Source of the DNA: Roseovarius sp. THAF9
GTDB lineage: Bacteria > Pseudomonadota > Alphaproteobacteria > Rhodobacterales > Rhodobacteraceae
Assembly (NCBI RefSeq): GCF_009363715.1
Contig: NZ_CP045404.1
Coordinates: forward strand, 2,510,001-2,574,000
DNA length: 64,000 nucleotides
Reading direction: 5' to 3'
Under the pieces are notes generated by a model. That model had not been told where the DNA came from. It searched no databases and saw nothing but the letters and a program-made list of their open reading frames with translations. The translations under genes and the position numbers were made by a program. Within the stretch, counting starts at the first letter, position 1. Each line of letters starts with the position of its first letter. Shown piece after piece: positions 1 through 8,860 of this stretch.

Positions 1-1260
1 CAAGATCACGAGTGGAAGGCGCTCACGAACTACGGCGAGGTCGAGGGCGCTTCGCTGCTCGACTGGCCCATCGATCCGCGCGAGATGGACGCCTATTACG
101 ACAAGGCCGAGAAGAAGCTGAACGTCACGCGCACCAACGGCAATCCCGGCTTGCCCGGCAACAACAACTACAAGGTGTTCGAGGCCGGCGCGAAAAAGCT
201 GGGCTACAAGGAAGTCCACACCGGCCGCATGGCGATCAACAGCAGCGACGATCAGGATCGCCCGATGTGCCAGCAGACCGGCTTCTGCTTTCAAGGGTGC
301 AAGTGGGGCGCCAAGTGGTCCTCGGCCTACACCGACATCCCCCAGGGCGAGGCCACCGGCAACCTCGAAGTGCGCGAAAAGGCCCACGTGGCCCGCATCC
401 TGCACAACGAGGCGGGCAAGGTCACCGGCGTCGAGTATTTCGACGAGAACGGCGAACTGCAGATGCAGAAGGCGCGGGTTGTCTGCGTCGCGGGTAACTC
501 GTTCGAATCGCCCCGGATGCTGCTCAATTCGGCCTCCAACATGTTCCCGAACGGTCTTGCCAACAGCTCCGATCAGGTGGGGCGAAACTACATGCGCCAC
601 ATGACGGGTTCGGTTTACGCCGTATTCGACAAGCCGGTGAAGATGTGGCGCGGCACGACCATGGCGGGCATCATTCAGGACGAGTCGAAACACGACCCGA
701 GCCGCGGCTTCGTTGGCGGCTACGAGCTGGAAACCTTGTCGCTCGGCCTGCCCTTCATCGCCGCTTTCCTCGACCCCGGCGCTTGGGGGCGTGAGTTCAC
801 CACGGCACTAGACGAGTATGAGAACATGGCCGGCATGTGGATCGTGGGCGAAGACATGCCCCAGTCGACCAACCGCGTCACGCTGAACGAAGACGTTAAG
901 GACCAGTTCGGCCTGCCCGTGGCGAACGTGCATTTCGATGATCACCCGAACGACATCGCCATGCGCAACCACGCCTACGAGCGCGGGGCGGCGATCTATG
1001 ACGCGGTAGGCGCCACGCGCACCTTTCCGACGCCGCCCTACCCCAGCACTCACAATCTTGGGACCAACCGGATGTCGGAAAATCCCGAGGACGGCGTCTG
1101 CAACAAGTGGGGCCAGACCCACGACATTGCGAACCTGTTCATCTCCGACGGCTCGCAATTCACCACCGGGGCGGCGGAAAACCCCACCCTGACCATCGTC
1201 GCCCTGGCCATCCGCCAGGCCGACCATATCGCCGGCGAGTTGTCCGCCGGCAATATCTGA
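1..1260 (+). CDS. GMC family oxidoreductase, 3' part (partial at left edge)
   Basis: The frame is open from the first base, so the gene starts upstream and its N-terminal FAD-binding domain is outside the window; 419 residues are visible. The C-terminal part is typical of glucose-methanol-choline flavoenzymes: a segment PSTHNLGTNRM carrying the active-site His and, about 35 residues later, ISDGSQFTTGAAENPTLT with the partner Asn and the FAD-contacting stretch. The layout resembles the membrane-associated sugar or gluconate dehydrogenase branch, but the substrate cannot be read from sequence. A GC-rich inverted repeat follows the stop near 1270-1290. The small membrane peptide downstream could be a partner, which is inference only. 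Confidence 0.9.
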   Translation, partial: QDHEWKALTNYGEVEGASLLDWPIDPREMDAYYDKAEKKLNVTRTNGNPGLPGNNNYKVFEAGAKKLGYKEVHTGRMAINSSDDQDRPMCQQTGFCFQGCKWGAKWSSAYTDIPQGEATGNLEVREKAHVARILHNEAGKVTGVEYFDENGELQMQKARVVCVAGNSFESPRMLLNSASNMFPNGLANSSDQVGRNYMRHMTGSVYAVFDKPVKMWRGTTMAGIIQDESKHDPSRGFVGGYELETLSLGLPFIAAFLDPGAWGREFTTALDEYENMAGMWIVGEDMPQSTNRVTLNEDVKDQFGLPVANVHFDDHPNDIAMRNHAYERGAAIYDAVGATRTFPTPPYPSTHNLGTNRMSENPEDGVCNKWGQTHDIANLFISDGSQFTTGAAENPTLTIVALAIRQADHIAGELSAGNI

Positions 1261-1428
1261 CCCGCATCTCCCCGGGTCGGGTTCCCGGGCGGGCCTTGCG
1301 CTCGTCCGGGGCGCGTGTTTCCGCCCAAAAGCGTGCCCGAGGCAGTTTTTCTTGCCGCAGTGTTTCAAACGCACTACTTTCGGTTGCACTTTGCTGCCTT
1401 TGGCGCCCTCTCTTGAAGGAGATGTGAC

Positions 1429-1563
1429 GTGACCGGACTGCACGATCAGGACCACGATGTCCCCACGCCGCCCACCAAGCGGCGCCGCGCCCTGTTCCTT
1501 GCCTTTCTGCTGCTGGCCTCGACGCTGGTCTATGTCGAGTTGATCCTGCGCTACTCGACCTGA
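1429..1563 (+). CDS. Small single-pass membrane protein (44 aa)
   Basis: A GTG start is preceded by the Shine-Dalgarno TGAAGGAG at 1414-1421, seven bases upstream. The peptide has a charged N-terminal stretch ending KRRR followed by about 20 hydrophobic residues (ALFLAFLLLASTLVYVELIL), so it is a bitopic membrane protein with the N-terminus probably inside. I do not recognise a family. It lies 168 bp after the GMC gene and before tRNA-Gly. The good ribosome site and clear membrane segment are the support; its length makes chance possible. Confidence 0.6.
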   Translation: MTGLHDQDHDVPTPPTKRRRALFLAFLLLASTLVYVELILRYST

Positions 1564-1729
1564 CTCCGAGCATCGTGATCCCGCCGCAAAAGCTTTATCA
1601 AAGCCTTTGCCAAATCCTCTCACAAAGGATTTGGCTTGCGTCGGCCCCGATGGGAAAAAAATCTCCTTAGCTTGCGATTTTCCCTTGCAGGGCCGCGCCA
1701 GACTTTATATCTCCGCCTCACCCAAGGAC

Positions 1730-1804
1730 GCGGGCGTAGCTCAGGGGTAGAGCATTACCTTGCCAAGGTAAGGGTCGTGAGTTCGAATCTCATCGCCCGC
1801 TCCA
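1730..1804 (+). tRNA. tRNA-Gly (anticodon GCC)
   Basis: A 75-nt cloverleaf with CCA encoded. The acceptor stem GCGGGCG pairs with CGCCCGC, the D arm contains AGCTCAGGGGTAGAGC, the anticodon loop TTGCCAA reads GCC, and the T arm is GTTCGAATC. An AT-rich block TTTATAT at 1704-1710 may be part of its promoter, but no well-spaced -35 is clear. Confidence 0.97.
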
Positions 1805-1949
1805 ATTTCTCTCCAAGTTGATCGACTGGACCGGTAGAACACCGGTCCAAGTGCCGATTGGCACCACGTTTCCCCCGCCCTCTTTCGCCCCCTTGGCGCG
1901 CTGGCCAACCCCGCCTATAACGGCGCGGCAAACACTCAGGGACGCACCC

Positions 1950-2537
1950 ATGCGCAGCGCCAGCATCACCCGCAAGACCGCGGAAACCGACATTTCCGTC
2001 AAGATTGACCTCGACGGCACCGGAACTTATGACAATCAGACCGGCGTGGGCTTCTTTGACCACATGCTGGACCAGTTGGCCCGCCACGCGCTGATCGACA
2101 TGGAAATCCGCTGCATGGGCGACCTGCATATCGACGACCACCACACGGTCGAGGATGTGGGAATCGCGCTCGGCCAAGCCCTGACGCAAGCCGTGGGCGA
2201 CAAGAAAGGCATCTGCCGCTACGGTGCCTGCCTGCTGCCGATGGATGACGCACTGGTGCGCGCCGCGCTGGACATTTCCGGCCGGCCCTACCTTGTGTGG
2301 AACGTCGACATGCCCACCGCCCAGATCAAGACATTCGACACCGAGTTGGTCCGCGAGTTCTTTCAGGCCTTCAGCACCCATGGCGGGTTGACGCTGCACG
2401 TGGACGCGCTGCACGGGATCAACAGCCACCACATTGCCGAAGCCGCGTTCAAGTCCGTCGCCCGCGCCCTGCGCGACGCGTTGGAAATCGACCCGCGCAA
2501 GGCCGATGCCATCCCCTCGACCAAGGGCACGCTCTGA
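1950..2537 (+). CDS. hisB: Imidazoleglycerol-phosphate dehydratase HisB
   Basis: Removes water from imidazole glycerol phosphate to give imidazole acetol phosphate in histidine synthesis; cytoplasmic, normally a Mn-containing 24-mer. At 195 residues it is a stand-alone dehydratase without a phosphatase domain. The metal-site motifs FFDHML (35-40), DDHHTVED (62-69) and [10 protein letters not shown] (about 159-168) are intact. I chose ATG 1950 because the protein then begins as the family does; the frame is open further upstream but that stretch has no homology-like features. hisH follows after 4 bp, so the two are probably co-transcribed. Confidence 0.97.
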   Translation: MRSASITRKTAETDISVKIDLDGTGTYDNQTGVGFFDHMLDQLARHALIDMEIRCMGDLHIDDHHTVEDVGIALGQALTQAVGDKKGICRYGACLLPMDDALVRAALDISGRPYLVWNVDMPTAQIKTFDTELVREFFQAFSTHGGLTLHVDALHGINSHHIAEAAFKSVARALRDALEIDPRKADAIPSTKGTL

Positions 2538-2541
2538 TCCC

Positions 2542-3180
2542 ATGACAACTGTTATCGTCGACTACGAGTCCGGCAACCTGCACTCGGCCGAAAAGGCGTT
2601 TCAGCGCATGGCGGCCGAGGTGGGTGCGGACAAGGTCGTCGTGACCTCGGACCCGGAGGCCGTACGCACGGCCACCCGCATCGTGTTACCCGGCGACGGC
2701 GCCTTCCCGGCGTGCCGGAAAGAACTTTACGACCATCGCGGCCTGTTCGAGGCGATGCAGGAGGCCGTCGTAACCAAAGGCCGCCCCTTTATGGGCATAT
2801 GTATCGGAATGCAGATGCTGGCCACGCGCGGGCTAGAATATACCGAGACAGACGGCTTTGACTGGATTGCCGGCACGGTCGGTCCGATCGCGCCCGCGGA
2901 CCCGTTGATGAAAGTGCCGCATATGGGCTGGAACGACCTTGTGATCGACTTTCCCCATCCCGTGCTGGACGGCGTCAGCACCGGCGACCACGCCTATTTC
3001 GTGCATTCCTACCATTTCGAGGTTGTGGATCTCGGCCAGCGCATCGCCCATGTGGATTATGGCGGGCCGGTGACGGCTGTGGTAGGCCGCGACAATCTCG
3101 TCGGCACCCAGTTCCACCCGGAGAAAAGCCAGGCCACCGGCTTGCGCATCATCCGGAATTTCCTGACCTGGGCACCCTAA
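2542..3180 (+). CDS. hisH: Imidazole glycerol phosphate synthase, glutaminase subunit HisH
   Basis: Supplies ammonia from glutamine to HisF in the fifth step of histidine synthesis. This class I glutamine amidotransferase of 212 residues shows the nucleophile elbow GICIGMQ (Cys87) and the His192-Pro-Glu194 pair in FHPEKS that complete the triad. It starts 4 bp after hisB. Its partner hisF lies 3.3 kb downstream, separated by hisA and unrelated small genes, so subunit balance depends on more than one transcript unless the whole strand is read through. Confidence 0.97.
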   Translation: MTTVIVDYESGNLHSAEKAFQRMAAEVGADKVVVTSDPEAVRTATRIVLPGDGAFPACRKELYDHRGLFEAMQEAVVTKGRPFMGICIGMQMLATRGLEYTETDGFDWIAGTVGPIAPADPLMKVPHMGWNDLVIDFPHPVLDGVSTGDHAYFVHSYHFEVVDLGQRIAHVDYGGPVTAVVGRDNLVGTQFHPEKSQATGLRIIRNFLTWAP

Positions 3181-3183
3181 CCC

Positions 3184-3567
3184 TTATTGAATCCGGGTCC
3201 AGTTCTGCGACATGCAGATCGGTCCCATGCAGCCCCGCACCGTCATACGGTCGCCCTGAAGGGTCATGCCGGCAGGGTATTCGCGCTTATGTGCCGGGAT
3301 CCAGGCGCGGCCCTCATACTTGCCGTTGCCGGTGGGCGCGGCATTGCGGATCACCTTATGACCCAGACTCGCGGCCTTGATCTCTTGCCCTTGCGAATTG
3401 AAAGTGCGAGTGATCTCGCCACAAACGGCGTCGCCGCAGTCATAGACGTTCACATGGGCAATGATGCCCTTCTTGTCGGGCTCCGTCTGCCAGGTTCCCG
3501 TCACCGGATCGGCCATCGCCGCCCCGGTCAGTCCCAGAACTAGTGCACAGGATGTCGCCAAACGCAT
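3184..3567 (-). CDS. DUF2147 family secreted protein, copy 1
   Basis: A 127-residue protein with a signal peptide (MRLATSCALVLGLTGAAMA, cleavage before DP). The mature part begins DPVTGTWQTE and has the DUF2147 pattern of paired cysteines (DCGDAVCGEI and a C-terminal GCMGPICMS) and a GKYEGRAW block. The function of the family is not known. I set the start at 3567, giving the signal peptide, with GGGAGG upstream on the minus strand. It lies 3 bp from the hisH stop, convergent with it, and a paralogue is next door at 3667-4059. Confidence 0.85.
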   Translation of the reverse strand: MRLATSCALVLGLTGAAMADPVTGTWQTEPDKKGIIAHVNVYDCGDAVCGEITRTFNSQGQEIKAASLGHKVIRNAAPTGNGKYEGRAWIPAHKREYPAGMTLQGDRMTVRGCMGPICMSQNWTRIQ

Positions 3568-3666
3568 CGGCCGGGCCTCCCTCTTACCTGTTTTCAACAT
3601 ATTACAGGTAAGACGTAGGACCCGGCCAAATCGTTCAATCACGTTTCAGTATCAGCGGAAAAAGGC

Positions 3667-4059
3667 TTATTTTACCTTCGTCCACGTTCCGCCGTCGCGG
3701 CAAATGCCCAAGACACAGCCCGACACTTTCAAAGCGTTGCCGTTCATCTGAAGCCGGGAATTATAGGTCTTGCCACGGTCCGGGCTGTAGACCTTGCCGG
3801 TGTAGCTGCCATTGCCCTTGGGAACGGTCTGCGAAATGATGTTTCGACCCACGTTTTCGCTTTGGATTTCCTGGCCCTGGCCGTTGTACGCTTTCACCAG
3901 CGTGCCGCACAGTTGCGCGCCGCAGGGCTTGACGTGAATCAGCCCGGAATGGCCGTTGTCGTCCTTGGCCGTGCGCCAGTAACCTTCCAGCGGATCCGCG
4001 GCAAAGGCCGCGCCGGCACTCATCAGGGTGGCCACGACGGCCAGTGTCATCGTTCTCAT
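3667..4059 (-). CDS. DUF2147 family secreted protein, copy 2
   Basis: A paralogue of the preceding gene (130 aa). It has a signal peptide ending GAAFAA followed by DPLEGYWRT. The same architecture recurs: KPCGAQLCGTLV, QGQEIQSENVGRNI, GSYTGKVYSP and a final GCVLGICRDG, so the four-cysteine layout is shared. The start at 4059 is supported by GGAGGAGAA six bases or so upstream. The pair probably arose by tandem duplication. The divergent hisA starts 137 bp away, so the spacer should hold promoters for both directions. Role unknown. Confidence 0.88.
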   Translation of the reverse strand: MRTMTLAVVATLMSAGAAFAADPLEGYWRTAKDDNGHSGLIHVKPCGAQLCGTLVKAYNGQGQEIQSENVGRNIISQTVPKGNGSYTGKVYSPDRGKTYNSRLQMNGNALKVSGCVLGICRDGGTWTKVK

Positions 4060-4196
4060 GCGTTTCTCCTCCCGCAGTGATGGCGCGTACTCTGCGACCC
4101 CGACCCGACCGCGATCAAGCCTGACGCCACGTCGCGTTGCAAATGCCGTTCCGTCATGGCACATCGCGGCAAAGCCCTTTGCCCGGATGACCACCC

Positions 4197-4919
4197 ATGA
4201 TCCTCTACCCCGCCATCGACCTCAAGGACGGCCAGGCCGTACGACTCTTCAAGGGCGAAATGGAGAAGGCCACCGTGTTCAACGACGACCCCGCTGCACA
4301 GGCGATGGAGTTCGTCAATGCGGGCTGCGAATGGCTGCATCTCGTCGACCTCAACGGCGCCTTCGCAGGCGAGCCGGTGAACGCCGCCCCGGTCGAGGCG
4401 ATACTGGAACGCACGCAGGTCCCCGCCCAGCTTGGCGGCGGTATCCGCGACATGGCGACGATAGAACGCTGGCTTAGCAAGGGGCTTGCCCGCGTCATCC
4501 TGGGCACCGTGGCGGTCGAAAACCCCACACTGGTACGCGAGGCGGCACAGGCGTTTCCCGGCCAGGTGGCCGTGGGCATCGACGCCCGCAACGGCCGCGT
4601 GGCGACCAAGGGCTGGGCCGAGGAAACCGATGTCATGGTCACCGACCTCGCCCGGTCCTTCGAGGACGCAGGCGTCGCTGCGATCATCTATACCGACATC
4701 AACCGCGACGGTGCCATGCAGGGCCCGAACATCGAGGCGACGGCGGCGCTTGCCAACGCCGTCTCGATTCCTGTCATCGCCTCGGGCGGCGTGTCCTCTC
4801 TCGACGACCTCGTCGCGCTAAGGGATTGCGGCGCCCCCCTCAATGGCGCAATCTCGGGCCGCGCGCTCTACGACGGGGCGCTAGACCTGAAAGAAGCCCT
4901 GCACATCCTCTCCGCCTGA
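4197..4919 (+). CDS. hisA: ProFAR isomerase HisA
   Basis: Catalyses the Amadori isomerisation of ProFAR to PRFAR, the fourth committed step of histidine synthesis. This 240-residue half-barrel repeat (beta/alpha)8 protein has the two catalytic aspartates at Asp8 (YPAIDLKDG) and Asp129 ([10 protein letters not shown]). The phosphate-binding loops GGGIRD and ASGGVSS are both visible. The start ATG lies 137 bp from the divergent DUF2147 gene. No clear ribosome site stands out; the initiator is fixed by homology to the usual N-terminus. Confidence 0.97.
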   Translation: MILYPAIDLKDGQAVRLFKGEMEKATVFNDDPAAQAMEFVNAGCEWLHLVDLNGAFAGEPVNAAPVEAILERTQVPAQLGGGIRDMATIERWLSKGLARVILGTVAVENPTLVREAAQAFPGQVAVGIDARNGRVATKGWAEETDVMVTDLARSFEDAGVAAIIYTDINRDGAMQGPNIEATAALANAVSIPVIASGGVSSLDDLVALRDCGAPLNGAISGRALYDGALDLKEALHILSA

Positions 4920-4952
4920 CACGAGGCGCGCGCGAGAGAGCGGGACGGCGGA

Positions 4953-5405
4953 TCAGCCCCCGGCCGCCTTTTGGGTCAACTTGCCGAGCGCACCGGTCAT
5001 CTTCTGGATATACTCCGCGTCGTCGTCGATCCCGTCGAGTTCATCGAACATCTCTTCGGGGTCCTCGTAGGCCAGCCAGACCTGCCCGTTCGCATCCTCG
5101 TAGACAAGAACCTTCATCGGCAGGTACAGCCCCGCCAGCGGATCGTCCTGCATCGCAGGCGTGCCCAGCTTCGGATTGCCGAAGATCAGAACCTGCGACG
5201 GGGCCAGCTCCATACCCGCATCTTGGGCGCCTTGGGCGTGATCCACTCGGGCAAAGACCGTGGCCCCCGCACCGTCCACCGCCGCTTCCAGCGCGTCCAT
5301 CGTGCTGGCCACGTCATCGCTGGCCTGCACCTTCATCAGGTCGTCGTCGGCCAAGGCGGGGCTGGCCAGAAAGGTCAACGCGGCAAATGTTAGAAATCGT
5401 TTCAT
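4953..5405 (-). CDS. DUF302 family secreted protein
   Basis: 150 residues with a signal peptide (MKRFLTFAALTFLASPALA, cleavage before DD). The body matches the DUF302 fold: an N-terminal block asking for a repeated test of a small barrel, AGATVFARVDHAQGAQ, then LIFGNPKLGTPAMQ and PLAGLYLPMKVLVYED. The C-terminus is acidic. The family has no agreed function. The start at 5405 gives the signal peptide and has GGAGAC upstream. It lies on the opposite strand to hisA and hisF. Confidence 0.85.
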   Translation of the reverse strand: MKRFLTFAALTFLASPALADDDLMKVQASDDVASTMDALEAAVDGAGATVFARVDHAQGAQDAGMELAPSQVLIFGNPKLGTPAMQDDPLAGLYLPMKVLVYEDANGQVWLAYEDPEEMFDELDGIDDDAEYIQKMTGALGKLTQKAAGG

Positions 5406-5568
5406 CTCGAATGTCTCCTGCAAGGGGTCCGTCACCCTATAAGCTAAGCCGACCGCGCCACGTGGAAATAGACATTCGCGTGATCGGCCCGATCTTGCCG
5501 TAAGCCCACGCTCACGCACGCAAACACCCGGCAAACCGCCGGGTGCAGGCTCTCTTTGAAAGACAGGC

Positions 5569-6261
5569 TTACTGCCAGGTCGTGTAGCCCAGCTTCAGCG
5601 TCTTGGGCGAACCGCCCGACACCGCGTTCACGCGAAACTGGCTGATCCGTCCCTCATTGGTTTTGGCGCAGATGTAGGACCCCACGGGGATATCCCGCAG
5701 CGACACCCGGTTCGCGCTGAACCGCGCGCCCCGGCAGCCGTCAAAGCCCCGGTTGCGCCGGTTGCCCACGCCAAGCTTCGCACCATTGCGCGGCGCCAGG
5801 TACAGCAGTTCCGCCGTCTCGGCCTGAAACCAGATGTCCACGCCACTGCCGCGCCCCACCGCCCCACGGTCAAGGTCCGCGGTCCAGGTTTGCGGGATAT
5901 CCAGCGGCCCGGTCGAGAAGGTCCGCGCGCCGGAGCCCGAAGCCGAGCCGCTGTTGCACTCGAATTGCCGCCCGCTCACCCGGCAGGTCGCACCGTCCGG
6001 GGCATAGCGCTGGATCGATCCCGCCGGGCCATAGATGCACTGCAACGCGGCACGTCCGCCGATATTGGTGACCCGCGCCTCGGTCAGCGAGTTGACGATC
6101 GGCGTGTTCCACCAGCCTCCGGGAAGGGCGGTGGTCACCTCGCGCCGGATCTGGCTGTGCGGGCAGGTGATGGTCTCGGCCTGCGCCGGCGCGGCTGGAG
6201 CAGCGACGGCGGCTGTCATGGCCAGCGACAGCATGGCAAGGGTGGATTTGAAAGACATCAT
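5569..6261 (-). CDS. Secreted cysteine-containing protein of unknown function
   Basis: 230 residues with a signal peptide rich in Ala (SLAMTAAVAAPAAPAQA, then ETITCPHS). Mature features: TALPGGWWNTPIV, a pair of cysteine-bounded loops (LQCIYGP...TCRVSGRQFEC), a Ser/Gly linker, and a C-terminal domain with FDGCRGARFS and SYICAKTNEGRISQF. The even number of cysteines suggests disulfides in the periplasm. I do not recognise the family. AAAGGA lies seven bases before ATG 6261; a second ATG at 6258 is possible. It sits between hisA and hisF on the other strand. Confidence 0.75.
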   Translation of the reverse strand: MMSFKSTLAMLSLAMTAAVAAPAAPAQAETITCPHSQIRREVTTALPGGWWNTPIVNSLTEARVTNIGGRAALQCIYGPAGSIQRYAPDGATCRVSGRQFECNSGSASGSGARTFSTGPLDIPQTWTADLDRGAVGRGSGVDIWFQAETAELLYLAPRNGAKLGVGNRRNRGFDGCRGARFSANRVSLRDIPVGSYICAKTNEGRISQFRVNAVSGGSPKTLKLGYTTWQ

Positions 6262-6432
6262 GGCTTGGTCCTTTCGGAAGGATTGGATTGAGGCGCAGAG
6301 CCGCGCCGACACCTATCCGTCGCCCATCTCCCCGGCGGGGTTCAAAAATGACAGCCCGACCGCGTAGGCGCCCAAAGCCCCATTGGCACCGCCCGCCGCC
6401 CGCGCTAGAAGGCAGGCGCGAAAGGACGGCCC

Positions 6433-7197
6433 ATGCTCAAGATCCGCATCATTCCCTGCCTCGACGTGGCCGATGGCCGCGTGGTCAAGGGCGTGAACTT
6501 CGTCAACCTGCGTGACGCGGGCGACCCGGTGGATGCGGCCCGCGCCTATGACGCCGCAGGTGCCGACGAGCTGTGTTTTCTCGACATCCATGCCACCCAC
6601 GAAAACCGCGGCGTTATGCTCGATGTGGTCACACGCACCGCCGAGCAGTGCTACATCCCGCTCACCGTGGGTGGTGGCGTCCGTACCGTGGCGGATGTGC
6701 GCGCGCTCTTGCTGGCTGGCGCCGACAAGGTCTCGTTCAACTCCGCCGCCGTGGCCGACCCCGACGTGGTGCGACTTGCCGCCGACCAGTTCGGCAGCCA
6801 GTGCATCGTCGTGGCCATCGACGCCAAGACGGTGAGCCCCGGCAAGTGGGAAATCTTCACCCATGGCGGGCGCAAACCCACCGGCATCGACGCGGTCGAG
6901 TTTGCCAAGCTGGTCGAGGACAAGGGCGCGGGGGAAATCCTGCTGACCTCGATGGACCGCGACGGCACCCGCTCGGGCTTCAACCTGCCCCTCACCCGCG
7001 CCATCGCGGATGCGGTGTCGATCCCCGTCATCGCCTCGGGCGGCGTCGGCACTCTCGATCACCTCGTCGACGGCGTGACCGAGGGCGGCGCCTCCGCCGT
7101 TCTGGCCGCCTCCATCTTCCATTTCGGCGATCACACCATCGCCGAGGCCAAGGCCCACATGGCCGCGGCCGGCATCCCGATGAGGATCGGCGCATGA
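6433..7197 (+). CDS. hisF: Imidazole glycerol phosphate synthase, cyclase subunit HisF
   Basis: Uses ammonia from HisH to convert PRFAR into imidazole glycerol phosphate and AICAR. The 254-residue (beta/alpha)8 barrel has both catalytic aspartates, Asp11 (IIPCLDV) and Asp130 (VVAIDAK), and the phosphate loops GGGVRT and ASGGVGT. AAAGGA precedes the start. Its stop overlaps the hisE start (ATGA), so the two are translationally coupled. Confidence 0.98.
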   Translation: MLKIRIIPCLDVADGRVVKGVNFVNLRDAGDPVDAARAYDAAGADELCFLDIHATHENRGVMLDVVTRTAEQCYIPLTVGGGVRTVADVRALLLAGADKVSFNSAAVADPDVVRLAADQFGSQCIVVAIDAKTVSPGKWEIFTHGGRKPTGIDAVEFAKLVEDKGAGEILLTSMDRDGTRSGFNLPLTRAIADAVSIPVIASGGVGTLDHLVDGVTEGGASAVLAASIFHFGDHTIAEAKAHMAAAGIPMRIGA

Positions 7198-7505
7198 CCC
7201 TCGAAGAGCTGGAAAAAATCGTCGCCACCCGCGCCAGCGCCGCGCCCGAGGACAGCTGGACCGCCAAGCTGCTGGCCAAGGGCCCCGAAAAAGTGGCCGA
7301 GAAGTTCGGCGAAGAGGCCATCGAGGCGCTGATCGAAGCCGTCAAGGGCGATACACAAGGCCTCACCTCCGAGGCCGCCGATGTGCTCTTTCACCTGCTC
7401 GTCATGCTGCACAGCCGCGGCGTGTCAGTCGCCGATGTCATGGCCGAACTGTCCACGCGCCAGTCGCGCTCCGGTCTTGCAGAAAAGGCTTCCCGCTCCG
7501 AATGA
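7194..7505 (+). CDS. hisE: Phosphoribosyl-ATP pyrophosphohydrolase HisE
   Basis: Hydrolyses PR-ATP to PR-AMP in the second step of histidine synthesis. At 103 residues it is a stand-alone HisE, so a separate HisI is expected elsewhere. The all-alpha MazG-like core shows [18 protein letters not shown] and [18 protein letters not shown] with the metal-binding Glu/Asp residues. The start ATG overlaps the hisF stop by 4 bp, and the hisE stop overlaps the start of the next gene in the same way, making a tightly coupled three-gene unit. Confidence 0.97.
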   Translation: MTLEELEKIVATRASAAPEDSWTAKLLAKGPEKVAEKFGEEAIEALIEAVKGDTQGLTSEAADVLFHLLVMLHSRGVSVADVMAELSTRQSRSGLAEKASRSE

Positions 7506-7792
7506 TCCGCCATATCGTCTTTTTCACCGCCCGCGATCCCAAGGACCTCGGCGAAATCCGCGCCGGTCTCGAAACGCTGGGCACCATCCCCTACTCGACC
7601 CATTTCGAGGTCGGCGAGAATCTCCATGCCGACACCCTGACCGGGGCCGAGGTCGATTTCGTCGTGTATGTCGAGTTCGAAAACGAAGCGGATCTAGCCG
7701 CCTACAAGGCGCATCCCGTCTACGAGGAAGCCATCCGCCGGGTCCGCCCTTTGCGCGAGATGCGCATCGCGGCAGACGTCATCGCGGGCTGA
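7502..7792 (+). CDS. Dabb family (stress-responsive alpha/beta barrel) protein
   Basis: A 96-residue single-domain ferredoxin-like protein that normally dimerises. Visible family features are the first strand IRHIVFFTA with His4, the helix [11 protein letters not shown], the strand [22 protein letters not shown] and the following helix EAIRRVRP. The biochemical role is not known for most members. It overlaps hisE by ATGA, so it is the last gene of a hisF-hisE-dabb unit. Confidence 0.88.
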   Translation: MIRHIVFFTARDPKDLGEIRAGLETLGTIPYSTHFEVGENLHADTLTGAEVDFVVYVEFENEADLAAYKAHPVYEEAIRRVRPLREMRIAADVIAG

Positions 7793-7814
7793 CCGGCAGG
7801 CCCGACGCAGGTGC

Positions 7815-8288
7815 CTACAGCTTCGATGAAATCACGCCGGTATTGAAGCCGCCCATGCGCAACTCACCGAACAGGCGCTGATATTCGATCTTGGGACAAC
7901 GGTTCATCACCACGTCCACGCCACGCGCCCGCGCCTTCTCGGCGGCTTCCTCGTGCCACACGCCGATCTGCATCCAGATCGTCTGAAGATCAGGAAACCG
8001 CTCCAGAGCCTCATCCACGATGGGCGGCACATGCTCGGACCGGCGAAAGATGTCCACCATGTCCACGCCGCCCTCGATCTCACCCAGCGACCCCAGAACG
8101 GTCGCCCCGAACGCCGTCTGGCCCGCGTGGCCGGGGTTGACCGGCACCACGTCGAACCCTTTCAACTTCAGGTAGCGCGCGACATAGAAACTCGGACGTA
8201 CCTCTTTCATCGACACGCCCACCACCGCGATGCGCTTGGTCCGCTTCAAAATGTCCCGAAGGTCAGAATCTTTGTATGGCTCGTTCAT
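7815..8288 (-). CDS. CoA-binding domain protein (YccU-like)
   Basis: 157 residues forming a Rossmann-type CoA-binding domain. The nucleotide loop reads RIAVVGVSMKEVRPSFYV, and further strands FDVVPVNPGH and IWMQIGVWHEEA are typical of the YccU/CoA_binding_2 family. The precise ligand and role are not established. It is convergent with the Dabb gene (22 bp apart). The terminator of the next minus-strand unit lies just upstream of its start. Confidence 0.88.
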   Translation of the reverse strand: MNEPYKDSDLRDILKRTKRIAVVGVSMKEVRPSFYVARYLKLKGFDVVPVNPGHAGQTAFGATVLGSLGEIEGGVDMVDIFRRSEHVPPIVDEALERFPDLQTIWMQIGVWHEEAAEKARARGVDVVMNRCPKIEYQRLFGELRMGGFNTGVISSKL

Positions 8289-8312
8289 GGTCCCACACTA
8301 GACCGTCGCTTC

Positions 8313-8345
8313 AAAAGAAAAAAGCGCCCGGGCAAACCCGGGCGC
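8313..8345 (-). terminator. Rho-independent terminator of the rlmB unit
   Basis: On the minus strand the stem GCGCCCGGG, loop TTTG, stem CCCGGGCGC (8324-8345) is followed by TTTTTTCTTTT (8323-8313). Transcription coming from rlmB and the zinc-ribbon gene would stop here, 140 bp past the latter. Confidence 0.85.
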
Positions 8346-8482
8346 CAGTCGCGGAACGAGGGACAGTGAAAAGAAGCACCGGAGTTCCAGTTCGGCGCTT
8401 CGTAACTTCCAGATAGGTACTGAATTCCAGATATAAAGAGGTTGTAAATTAGGTGTGAACATTCGGTAAAAATTCGCCGTTC

Positions 8483-8833
8483 TCAGTCGATGATATCTTC
8501 CAGAACGTCCCAGACCTCATCCAGCACACGGCCGAAGATCGGCTTGCGCTTCCGCTTCCCGCGCCGTTTCGGGCGGTCCGGTCCCGCATCGCCCTTCCAG
8601 TCCGGTCGCAGCGCCACGGGACGGCCATCCCGACGCCTATCCACTTTCTTGCCGGGTTGCGCGCCGCGTGGCGCCCCCTTGCGCTCTTGGGCATTGTCGC
8701 GCGACACCGGCATCATCTTCATGTCGTGCAGCGGTGCACCGCAGGCGCCACAGGCCAACTCATGCCGCCCCTCGTCCAGCACCAGCACCGCCCGCGTTCC
8801 GCAGTAACAACATGTCGCGATCTTCCGGCCCAT
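8483..8833 (-). CDS. Zinc-ribbon protein with basic tail
   Basis: 116 residues. The N-terminus has two CxxC pairs (CCYCGTR and CGACGAP) that should bind one zinc ion. The middle is long, basic and low in hydrophobics (KKVDRRRDGRP, RPKRRGKRKRKP), which suggests nucleic acid or ribosome contact. The C-terminus is acidic and helical (DEVWDVLEDIID). I do not recognise a named family. It follows rlmB by 27 bp on the same strand, hinting at an RNA-related job; this is inference from position. Confidence 0.75.
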   Translation of the reverse strand: MGRKIATCCYCGTRAVLVLDEGRHELACGACGAPLHDMKMMPVSRDNAQERKGAPRGAQPGKKVDRRRDGRPVALRPDWKGDAGPDRPKRRGKRKRKPIFGRVLDEVWDVLEDIID

Positions 8834-8860
8834 TCCGCCTCCGTCGGTTACCCCAGTCGG

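Noticed and set aside
1269-1290. Terminator after the GMC gene
   Set aside because: There is a GC-rich inverted repeat but no T tract after it on the coding strand.
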